A DNA stretch of 5,434 nt from assembly GCA_004566265.1 (NCBI GenBank), contig SPLB01000090.1, positions 1 to 5,434 of the forward strand. Direction: 5' to 3'. A program made the translations under genes and the position numbers. The DNA is from Paracoccaceae bacterium (lineage in GTDB: Bacteria; Pseudomonadota; Alphaproteobacteria; Rhodobacterales; Rhodobacteraceae). Within the stretch, counting starts at the first letter, position 1. Every line of letters begins with the position of its first letter. This document shows positions 1 to 5,207 of the stretch, one piece after another. The notes under the pieces were generated by a model. The model saw only the letters and a program-made list of their open reading frames with translations, was not told where the DNA came from and did not search any database.

Positions 1-750
1 CAGCGTGAACGCTTTGAAAACGCTCTCTTTTCCCAGACGCGCAAACATGTGCGTTGCGGCGCGACGCTCGTGGTCTCGCCCCTGCGCACGGATCAGATGC
101 AGGCGGCCGCCATCTGCGACGTCACATTCAACCACTTTGTTAAAGCGCGATGCCGCCGGGCCGTTTTCCAGCAGGGTGGCTTCGGCGCCGCTATCCACCT
201 TTACCACATGGTGCATAACCGCATCCGATGTGGCGTCGGCGTGTTTGTAGATCAGGTTGATTGGCTTGGCCGGTTTGCCGGTGACATGAATGATCACACC
301 ATCTTGGGCAAACGCGGTGTTCAATGCTGCCAGCGGGCGTTCGACCGGGGTTTGACCTCGCGCTTCGAGAACCCCGTAGATGTCTTTAGCCCAGTGCAAA
401 TCAATGTTCGCAAGATCCGCAAGCCTGTCGATTGACACGCCTTCTAGTGCCAAATCGTCCGAGGCTTCCGCATCAAACACGCCATCGACAAAAACGATTT
501 TTAGCCTGTCGATGTCGTCAAAGAGGGGGGCTTCATCGCTGTCAAAAACGGCTGCTTCCGGCGCGGCGGCCTGCACAAGTGTTTCAGGGCGCGTGTACTT
601 CCAATATTCGTCCCTTCCATTGGGAAGTCCCATTTCCTGCACTCGCGCCAAAGCCGCGCGACGGCCTATTTCGAGACAACCACCTGTGGGCATCGAAAGC
701 GCTGAAAGACGCGCCTCCGTTGCAGTTTGTTTGACTTCGCGAAGTGCCAT
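1..750 (-). CDS. sufD: SufD, Fe-S cluster assembly scaffold subunit (N-terminal part, cut by window edge)
   Basis: SufD pairs with SufB and the ATPase SufC in the cytosolic SufBC2D complex, which builds Fe-S clusters; it supports iron acquisition and cluster formation. The reading frame stays open for 250 codons from the ATG at 750 to base 1, so the C-terminal half of the usual roughly 420-residue protein lies outside the window. The start reads MALREVKQTATEARLSAL. Residues about 48-53 read EYWKYT, like the E-x-W-(K/R)-Y-(T/S) segment near the N-terminus of SufD proteins. Around residue 140 it has PLAALNTAFAQDGVIIHV, the SufD/SufB-family 'ALNTAF..DG..I.V' entry to the beta-helix core. The ATG overlaps the sufC stop by one base (TAATG), with GAGG seven bases upstream, so translation is probably coupled to sufC. 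The C-terminal Cys/His residues implicated in SufB-SufD cluster building cannot be seen here. Identification is firm from sequence and context. Confidence 0.93.
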   Translation of the reverse strand, partial: MALREVKQTATEARLSALSMPTGGCLEIGRRAALARVQEMGLPNGRDEYWKYTRPETLVQAAAPEAAVFDSDEAPLFDDIDRLKIVFVDGVFDAEASDDLALEGVSIDRLADLANIDLHWAKDIYGVLEARGQTPVERPLAALNTAFAQDGVIIHVTGKPAKPINLIYKHADATSDAVMHHVVKVDSGAEATLLENGPAASRFNKVVECDVADGGRLHLIRAQGRDHERRAATHMFARLGKESVFKAFTL

Positions 751-1505
751 TATTCCACCTCTGCCAAAATGTCCGCATAGCCGTTGTTTTCGACCTCAAG
801 AGCGAGTTCGGGGCCACCAGTTTTCACAATGCGACCATTGGCCAGGATGTGTACCACATCCGGTTTAATGTGGTCCAGAAGCCGTTGATAATGGGTGATG
901 ACCAGAAAACCACGGTCGTCGTCACGCAGAGCGTTCACGCCTTCAGAAACCAGCTTCATTGCGTCGACGTCAAGGCCAGAGTCGGTCTCGTCGAGGATGC
1001 ACATCTTGGGTTCAAGCATCGCCATTTGCAGGATCTCATTGCGCTTCTTTTCGCCACCGGAGAAGCCAACATTCACCGGGCGCTTCAGCATATCCGCGTC
1101 AATCTTTAGGGATTTGGCCTTGGCGCGGACTTCCTTCAGGAAGTCCGTCGCGGACAGCTCTTCTTCCCCCCGCGCTTTGCGCTGTGCATTCACGGCGGTG
1201 CGGAGGAAAGTCATATTGCCAACACCAGGGATTTCCACTGGGTATTGAAACGCAAGGAAAACACCCAGCGCGGCGCGCTCCTCGGCTTCCAGCTCCAGCA
1301 AGTCTTCGCCGTTCAACGTCGCAGACCCGTCAGTCACTTCGTAGCCATCGCGGCCCGACAGCACGTAGGACAGCGTCGATTTGCCAGAGCCATTCGGCCC
1401 CATGATCGCATGCACCTTGCCCGCCTCAACCTTAAGGTCCAGACCTTTGAGGATTGCCTTGTCTTCGTCCTCAAGTTTCACGTGCAGGTTCTTAATTTCG
1501 AGCAT
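750..1505 (-). CDS. sufC: SufC, Fe-S assembly ATPase (ABC-type)
   Basis: SufC is the soluble ABC ATPase of the SufBC2D complex; ATP binding and dimerisation are thought to drive a conformational change in SufB-SufD during cluster assembly. At 251 residues it is close to E. coli SufC (248). All ATPase motifs are visible: Walker A GPNGSGKST at 36-44, Q-loop Gln87 in AFQYP, signature SGGEKKR at 149-155, Walker B CILDETDSGLD at 169-179 with catalytic Glu173, and the switch histidine His205 in ITHYQR. The SGGEKKRNE and DETDSGLD variants are typical of SufC rather than of transporter ATPases, and there are no membrane segments. The ATG at 1505 has GAGG five bases upstream (1511-1514). It starts 64 bases after ybjQ, the longest gap in the operon, and that gap holds a perfect GC-rich palindrome. 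Its stop overlaps the sufD start. Confidence 0.98.
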   Translation of the reverse strand: MLEIKNLHVKLEDEDKAILKGLDLKVEAGKVHAIMGPNGSGKSTLSYVLSGRDGYEVTDGSATLNGEDLLELEAEERAALGVFLAFQYPVEIPGVGNMTFLRTAVNAQRKARGEEELSATDFLKEVRAKAKSLKIDADMLKRPVNVGFSGGEKKRNEILQMAMLEPKMCILDETDSGLDVDAMKLVSEGVNALRDDDRGFLVITHYQRLLDHIKPDVVHILANGRIVKTGGPELALEVENNGYADILAEVE

Positions 1506-1526
1506 TCTTCCCTCGTCTCAATGCGT

Positions 1527-1542
1527 CGGGGCGCGCGCCCCG
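1527..1542. repeat. Perfect 16-base GC palindrome between ybjQ and sufC
   Basis: CGGGGCGCGCGCCCCG is an exact palindrome in the 64-base gap before sufC. In the leftward transcript it can fold into a six-pair G/C stem closed by GCGC. It lies 21 bases upstream of the sufC ATG, just before the GAGG ribosome site. No uridine run follows it (the next bases are ACGCATTGAG), so it is not a standard intrinsic terminator. A role in RNA processing, mRNA stability or partial attenuation is inference only. Confidence 0.6.
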
Positions 1543-1569
1543 GATGTGTCAGTGCCCGATTGGGCGAAT

Positions 1570-1887
1570 TCAATTACCGAGCTTAACCGCGGTGCCACTG
1601 ACAGAAACCATCAGCATGCTGTCCGCGACAACTTCGTAGTCGATGTCGACGCCGACCACGGCGTTTGCACCGAGGGCGCGCGCATGCTCTTCGAGCTCTG
1701 TCATGGCTGTCTCACGTGCGTCGCGAAGCTTGCTTTCATATGCGCCGGAACGGCCGCCGACGATGTCCGTCACAGAGGCAAAGAAATCCCGAACGACGTT
1801 GGCGCCCATGATCGCCTCGCCCACAACGATGCCTCTATATTCAGCAATCTGGTGCCCTTCGACATTAGAAGTGGTTGTTATGATCAT
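1570..1887 (-). CDS. ybjQ: YbjQ/UPF0145 family protein embedded in the suf operon
   Basis: Function unknown. This is a small cytosolic protein of the YbjQ (UPF0145, 'putative heavy-metal-binding') family, recognised from [17 protein letters not shown] (21-37), [11 protein letters not shown] (41-51), [15 protein letters not shown] (71-85) and [12 protein letters not shown] (90-101). These closely match what I recall of E. coli YbjQ, which is about 107 residues. I chose the ATG at 1887 (105 residues) because homology begins with [11 protein letters not shown] and AAGGGA sits nine bases upstream (1897-1902). An alternative ATG at 1926 would add 13 lysine-rich residues ([13 protein letters not shown]) and overlap the sufB stop as TAATG; it may be used through translational coupling and cannot be excluded. 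The protein has no cysteine and only two histidines, so the metal-binding label has little visible support. Its place between sufB and sufC suggests co-expression with, and perhaps a helper role in, Fe-S assembly; that is inference. Confidence 0.9.
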   Translation of the reverse strand: MIITTTSNVEGHQIAEYRGIVVGEAIMGANVVRDFFASVTDIVGGRSGAYESKLRDARETAMTELEEHARALGANAVVGVDIDYEVVADSMLMVSVSGTAVKLGN

Positions 1888-1925
1888 AGAAACAGGTCCC
1901 TTTTTCTTCACCTTGGGTATCGACA

Positions 1926-3446
1926 TTACCCGACAGAGCCTTCCAGGGAAATCGCAACAAGTTGTTGTGCTTCCATGGCGAACTCCATCGGCAGCGCTTG
2001 CAGAACGTCCTTACAGAAACCGTTCACGACCAAGGCAACCGCTTCCTCTTCATCCATGCCCCGCTGGCGGCAATAAAACAGCTGTTCGTCATCTACCTTT
2101 GAGGTTGTCGCCTCGTGCTCTACGCGGGACGAATTGTTTTTCACTTCGATGTAAGGCACCGTGTGGGCGCCGCATTTGTCACCGATCAGCAGGCTGTCGC
2201 ACTGCGTATAGTTGCGGCTGTGTTTGGCCTTTGGGTGCATCGATACCAAACCGCGGTAGGTGTTCTGCGCTTTGCCGGCAGAGATGCCTTTGGAGACGAT
2301 ACGTGACTTGGTGTTTTTGCCCAGGTGCACCATCTTCGTGCCAGTGTCGGCCTGCTGCAAATTGTTGGTAATTGCGATCGAGTAGAACTCTCCCTGGCTT
2401 TCATTGCCGCGCAGGATGCAAGATGGGTATTTCCACGTGACAGCCGACCCTGTTTCAACCTGCGTCCACATCACCTTTGCACGGTCACCACGGCAGTCGG
2501 CGCGTTTGGTCACAAAGTTGTAGATGCCGCCCTTGCCGTTTTCATCGCCAGGGAACCAGTTCTGAACCGTGGAGTATTTCACCTCGGCGTCTTCTTCAAC
2601 GATGATCTCAACCACAGCGGCGTGAAGCTGCGCAGTGTCACGTTGCGGCGCAGTACAACCTTCCAAGTAGCTGACATAGCTGCCTTTATCCGCGATAATT
2701 AGCGTTCGTTCAAACTGGCCGGTGTTTTCCGCGTTGATGCGGAAATAGGTAGACAGTTCCATCGGGCAGCGCACACCGGGCGGAATGTATACAAAAGACC
2801 CATCCGAGAAGACCGCAGAGTTCAATGTCGCATAAAAGTTGTCCGTCACCGGCACCACGGTGCCGAGATATTTTTTGATCAACTCTGGGTGTTCTTTGAT
2901 CGCTTCCGAGATCGAGCAGAAGATCACGCCAGCTTTTTTCAACTCTTCCTGGAAGGTGGTACCCACAGATACGGAGTCGAACACCGCGTCAACGGCCACC
3001 TTCCGGCCTTCGCTCGGCATGTCCTCTGCGCCTTCGACACCAGCCAAAATCATTTGTTCTTTCAACGGGATACCGAGCTTTTCGTACGTGGCCAGCAACT
3101 TCGGATCGACCTCTTCCAGAGACTTCGGCTTGGTCTCCATGGATTTGGGACGGGCATAGTAATACTGGTCCTGAAAGTCGATCTCAGGATAGTTCACCAT
3201 CGCCCAAGTCGGCTCTTCCTTCTGTTCCCAGCGATCGAACGCCGCCAGACGCCATTCCAGCATCCATTCGGGTTCTTCGTTCTTTTCAGAGATCAGACGC
3301 ACAATATCGCGGTTTACACCTTTGGGGGCATATTCCATCTCAATGTCTGTGTCCCAACCATATTTGTAGGTGCTCACTTCGCGAACCGCGTCAACAGTCT
3401 GCTGATCTACACCTTCCTTGGCTTCGAACTTGTCCAATGCGGCCAT
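1926..3446 (-). CDS. sufB: SufB, Fe-S cluster assembly scaffold subunit
   Basis: SufB is the scaffold subunit of the SufBC2D complex. It receives persulfide sulfur and assembles the nascent cluster. At 506 residues it is close to E. coli SufB (495). The order is an N-terminal helical part (1 to about 150), a beta-helix core (about 200-430) and a C-terminal helical SufC-binding part ending in [11 protein letters not shown]. Visible conserved features are LEGCTAP with Cys264, NYTQCDSLL with Cys416, GDKCGAHT with Cys425, and [10 protein letters not shown] with His444 and Glu445. Counting from the conserved C-terminus, Cys416 and Glu445 line up with E. coli Cys405 and Glu434, reported as needed for cluster assembly. 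The start at 3446 is preferred over an upstream ATG at 3509 because AAGGAG lies eight bases before it (3455-3460), because [13 protein letters not shown] begins the protein-like sequence, and because the longer form would overlap the desulfurase gene. The gap to the desulfurase stop is 20 bases. Confidence 0.97.
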   Translation of the reverse strand: MAALDKFEAKEGVDQQTVDAVREVSTYKYGWDTDIEMEYAPKGVNRDIVRLISEKNEEPEWMLEWRLAAFDRWEQKEEPTWAMVNYPEIDFQDQYYYARPKSMETKPKSLEEVDPKLLATYEKLGIPLKEQMILAGVEGAEDMPSEGRKVAVDAVFDSVSVGTTFQEELKKAGVIFCSISEAIKEHPELIKKYLGTVVPVTDNFYATLNSAVFSDGSFVYIPPGVRCPMELSTYFRINAENTGQFERTLIIADKGSYVSYLEGCTAPQRDTAQLHAAVVEIIVEEDAEVKYSTVQNWFPGDENGKGGIYNFVTKRADCRGDRAKVMWTQVETGSAVTWKYPSCILRGNESQGEFYSIAITNNLQQADTGTKMVHLGKNTKSRIVSKGISAGKAQNTYRGLVSMHPKAKHSRNYTQCDSLLIGDKCGAHTVPYIEVKNNSSRVEHEATTSKVDDEQLFYCRQRGMDEEEAVALVVNGFCKDVLQALPMEFAMEAQQLVAISLEGSVG

Positions 3447-3454
3447 GTCGTCTT

Positions 3455-3460
3455 CTCCTT
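3455..3460 (-). promoter_or_regulatory. Ribosome binding site of sufB
   Basis: AAGGAG, read on the minus strand, is eight bases before the ATG at 3446 and just downstream of the desulfurase stop. It is the strongest Shine-Dalgarno sequence in the operon and decides the sufB start against the in-frame ATG at 3509. Confidence 0.85.
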
Positions 3461-3466
3461 GGAACC

Positions 3467-4510
3467 TCACGCCCGCCGGGCACGATGTTTCTTTTCCTTT
3501 GCGCACCACGCTTCGGCAAAGCGCAGCACATCGGTTTCTGTTGTTTCGGGCCCCAACGAGACGCGCACCGCCCCTTGCGCTGTTCCCTCATCGTATCCCA
3601 TAGCCGTTAAAACGGCGCTGGCGCGAACTTTGCCGCTGGAGCAGGCACTGCCCGCACTAATGGCAAACCCCGCCAAATCCATCTGCATAACCTGCGTTTC
3701 GCCTTTCCAGCCGGGTGTAGCGAAACATAGAGTGTTTGGCAGCCGCGCCGCATCTTTCCCGACTAAAATAGTATGTGGGGCTTCAGCTGCAAGGGCTTTT
3801 TCTAGAATAATTCTAATTCCAGAAACACGCTCCCAAACACCATTGGTCAAATCCTTTGTTGCCGCTTCAGCTGCAGCCCCGAAGCCCGCAATTCCAATGA
3901 TATTTTCAGTCCCAGAGCGACGCCCCATCTCCTGACCACCGCCCCGGATTTGCGCAGGCAAATCAGTGCCGCGCTTCAGCAGGACCGCACCAATCCCTTT
4001 AGGCCCTCCGAGTTTATGCGCCGACGCCAGAGCCATTTTTGCCGGCATCCAATTAAAGGACAGCGGCAGTTTTCCAAAAGCCTGCGTTGCGTCGGTCACC
4101 TCCAGACCTTCGGGCAGCTTTTGCACGACACCGGTTTCAGAATTCGCAAGTTGAAGCGTGCTGCTTTCAGGGTCTCTAACTGTTACCTCGCCCTCGGGCG
4201 AAACGGTCAGATCTTCGGTTATCCAAGCTCTAATCGCGTCATGTTCGACCGCTGCGCCGTGCAGTCTTTTTTTGCCGATGGCCAAAGAGGCGCCCTCGGT
4301 CGAGCCCGACGTAAACACAATGTCCGCCCCATCCGCGCCAAAGGCAGCCGCGATCTGCCCCCGTGCTTTTTCCACAAGAGCCTTGGCGGCACGGCCTTCG
4401 GCATGAACCGACGATGGGTTGCCGCACAGTTCCATCGCCTCAACCATCGCACGGCGGGCTTCCGCACGCAGGGGTGCAGTCGCATTATGGTCCAAATAGA
4501 CACGTTTCAT
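3467..4510 (-). CDS. Cysteine desulfurase, NifS/IscS-type (class V aminotransferase fold)
   Basis: This PLP enzyme should convert L-cysteine to alanine and pass the sulfur, as a persulfide on its active-site cysteine, to the Fe-S machinery. Motifs run in the family order: [10 protein letters not shown] (5-14), [11 protein letters not shown] (30-40), phosphate-loop-like TSGSTEG (67-73), His90 in VEHDAI (stacks on PLP), NSETGVVQ (123-130), [10 protein letters not shown] with Asp140 and Gln143, PLP lysine Lys166 in [24 protein letters not shown] (190-203), and catalytic Cys290 in [14 protein letters not shown]. The SACSSGKV loop and overall pattern point to the NifS/IscS group rather than SufS. 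At 347 residues it is shorter than IscS (404) but keeps all catalytic residues, so it is likely active. It begins 47 bases after iscR, with only a weak ribosome site (GGA 12 bases upstream of the ATG). Codons near 3801-3816 include AGA and CTA, uncommon in the neighbouring text. A true sufS probably follows sufD outside the window, as is usual in related operons (known pattern, not seen here). Confidence 0.93.
   Translation of the reverse strand: MKRVYLDHNATAPLRAEARRAMVEAMELCGNPSSVHAEGRAAKALVEKARGQIAAAFGADGADIVFTSGSTEGASLAIGKKRLHGAAVEHDAIRAWITEDLTVSPEGEVTVRDPESSTLQLANSETGVVQKLPEGLEVTDATQAFGKLPLSFNWMPAKMALASAHKLGGPKGIGAVLLKRGTDLPAQIRGGGQEMGRRSGTENIIGIAGFGAAAEAATKDLTNGVWERVSGIRIILEKALAAEAPHTILVGKDAARLPNTLCFATPGWKGETQVMQMDLAGFAISAGSACSSGKVRASAVLTAMGYDEGTAQGAVRVSLGPETTETDVLRFAEAWCAKEKKHRARRA
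3803..3815. repeat. Intragenic palindrome resembling an iron-control element
   Basis: TAGAATAATTCTA is a perfect 13-base palindrome (arms of six around one base) inside the desulfurase gene. With one flanking base on each side it matches TTAGAA-N3-TTCTAA at 11 of 12 fixed positions, the same pattern as the palindrome at 5122-5136 over the operon promoter. It lies about 360 bases upstream of the sufB start. Whether it binds Irr is unknown. Confidence 0.4.
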
Positions 4511-4557
4511 GATCGCATTTTTTCCAGCCGATTGTGCCCGCCGCCGTGTGGCCTGCG

Positions 4558-5016
4558 TTAATCGTCAACAACCGCAAAGAGGTTCGGAACCGCCGGACAA
4601 GGCGCAAGGTCGTTCCTAATGATATCACTGAGACGGGTTTGATGCAGGAAGACATAAACATTCGCGCTTAACCCTTCCCACAGACGGTTGGTCAGCGATT
4701 GCGCGCGGCTGCCGCTGGATCCACCGGACGCCCCTGCCCCTTTGTGCATGGCATCAACGGTTTCATCCACGGCGGCCAGCACATCAACAACCCGAATGTC
4801 TGAGGGTGCCATTGCCAGACGGTAGCCACCGCCCGGCCCGCGCACGGATACAACCAACCCCGCACGGCGCAGTTTCACAAACAACTGCTCCAAATACGGC
4901 AATGAAATGTCCTGACGTTTTGAAATTTCGGACAAAACAACCAGCTCCCCCTCTGGTTGAAGGGCAATATCAGTCAACGCCACCATCGCATAGCGGCCTT
5001 TGGTCGAAAGTTTCAA
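4558..5016 (-). CDS. iscR: IscR-like Rrf2-family transcriptional regulator, lacking classical cluster ligands
   Basis: A 152-residue DNA-binding regulator, first gene of the suf operon, expected to control it and other iron/Fe-S genes. The winged-helix region carries KLSTKGRYAMVALTDIAL (2-19), SLPYLEQLFVKLRRAGLV (38-55) with Glu43 as in E. coli IscR, and the wing SVRGPGGGYRLA (57-68). The later part has AAVDETVDAM (81-90) and SLTNRLWEGLS (107-117), aligning with the IscR cluster region. E. coli IscR binds [2Fe-2S] through Cys92, Cys98, Cys104 and His107; here the segment is Gly/Ser-rich (90-107), the CLTH motif reads SLTN, and the only cysteine is Cys140 near the C-terminus. A single-cysteine IscR of this kind is, from memory, reported for Rhodobacter sphaeroides. 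I chose the TTG at 5016 because it yields the family start MKLSTKGRYA and has AAGGA nine bases upstream (5026-5030). A TTG at 5055 would add 13 residues but has no ribosome site. Confidence 0.95.
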   Translation of the reverse strand: MKLSTKGRYAMVALTDIALQPEGELVVLSEISKRQDISLPYLEQLFVKLRRAGLVVSVRGPGGGYRLAMAPSDIRVVDVLAAVDETVDAMHKGAGASGGSSGSRAQSLTNRLWEGLSANVYVFLHQTRLSDIIRNDLAPCPAVPNLFAVVDD

Positions 5017-5025
5017 CGCCCTGGT

Positions 5026-5031
5026 TCCTTT
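5026..5031 (-). promoter_or_regulatory. Ribosome binding site deciding the TTG start of iscR
   Basis: AAAGGA on the minus strand ends nine bases before the TTG at 5016. No ATG or GTG gives the conserved KLSTKGRYA start, so this site is the main support for a TTG initiation codon, which may keep regulator output low compared with the downstream enzymes. Confidence 0.75.
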
Positions 5032-5068
5032 GCTCAGATCATCCAAACGCAGCAATTGATTGACGATT

Positions 5069-5101
5069 GCCCCGCCAGACCTTATCTCGTCGGCACGGGG
5101 C
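5069..5101 (-). promoter_or_regulatory. Predicted stem-loop in the iscR-suf mRNA leader
   Basis: In the leftward transcript, GCCCC (5101-5097) can pair with GGGGC (5073-5069), then GCC (5094-5092) with GGC (5076-5074), then GAC (5091-5089) with GUC (5080-5078). That makes 11 base pairs interrupted by a two-base and a one-base bulge, with an eight-base loop GAGAUAAG. It sits about 20 bases downstream of the predicted transcript start and about 50 bases before the TTG. There is no U-run after it, so it is not a normal terminator. Function is unknown. Confidence 0.4.
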
Positions 5102-5121
5102 CCAAGTTTTGCGCGCCCTGT

Positions 5122-5136
5122 TTAGAACCGTTCTAA
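5122..5136. promoter_or_regulatory. Perfect 15-base palindrome, candidate Irr (iron-control element) operator
   Basis: TTAGAAC-C-GTTCTAA has perfect seven-base arms around one base. It fits TTAGAA-N3-TTCTAA, the pattern I recall for the Irr-bound iron control element of alphaproteobacteria. It covers the predicted -10 box of the leftward iscR-suf promoter (5130-5135), so a bound protein would block RNA polymerase. Irr represses iron-consuming functions when heme/iron is low, which fits a suf operon. The binding protein is inferred and could also be another iron regulator. Confidence 0.65.
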
Positions 5137-5158
5137 GGTGCCCGAGGGAATGCGTCAA
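5130..5158 (-). promoter_or_regulatory. Predicted sigma70-type promoter of the iscR-suf operon
   Basis: Read leftward, TTGACG (5158-5153) is a five-of-six match to the -35 consensus and TAGAAC (5135-5130) a four-of-six match to the -10 consensus, separated by the ideal 17 bases. Transcription would begin near 5123, leaving a leader of about 107 bases before the iscR TTG. The -10 box lies inside the palindrome at 5122-5136, and the -35 box touches the left arm of the inverted repeat at 5146-5179. Confidence 0.65.
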
Positions 5159-5179
5159 GTACATCCACCGTGCATTCCC
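5146..5179. repeat. Inverted repeat GGGAATGC / GCATTCCC in the divergent control region
   Basis: GGGAATGC (5146-5153) and GCATTCCC (5172-5179) are exact inverted copies of eight bases separated by 18 bases. The left arm meets the -35 box of the suf promoter, and the right arm lies 28 bases before the hydrolase ATG. It may be a two-half-site operator (half-site centres 26 bases apart) or a stem-loop in the hydrolase leader. No known regulator consensus was recognised. Confidence 0.45.
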
Positions 5180-5207
5180 GCAAAATGAGAGTAGGATTAA
5201 CCCACCC

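Noticed and set aside
1..868. Rightward open frames opposite sufD
   Set aside because: The minus-strand frame encodes a convincing SufD continuous with the operon; the rightward ones are shadows.
1527..1542. Intrinsic terminator between ybjQ and sufC
   Set aside because: The hairpin is not followed by a U-run in the leftward direction, and sufC-sufD must be expressed with sufB.
1381..2371. Rightward open frames of 231 and 242 codons opposite sufC, ybjQ and sufB
   Set aside because: Low-complexity, Arg/Ser/Pro-rich translations typical of antisense shadow frames, with no family resemblance.
3447..3509. N-terminal extension of SufB from the ATG at 3509
   Set aside because: It would overlap the desulfurase gene by 43 bases, and the AAGGAG site fits the ATG at 3446.
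2889..3935. 348-codon rightward open frame opposite sufB and the desulfurase gene
   Set aside because: It is antisense to two strongly identified genes, its translation shows no recognisable domain, and long shadow frames are expected in GC-rich DNA.
4507..4518. Three-codon ORF (M-R-S-stop) overlapping the desulfurase start as ATGA
   Set aside because: Too short to judge, no clear ribosome site of its own; probably chance, although a coupling role cannot be excluded.
5017..5055. Upstream TTG start for IscR giving 13 extra residues
   Set aside because: No ribosome site before it, while the TTG at 5016 has AAAGGA and gives the family-standard N-terminus.
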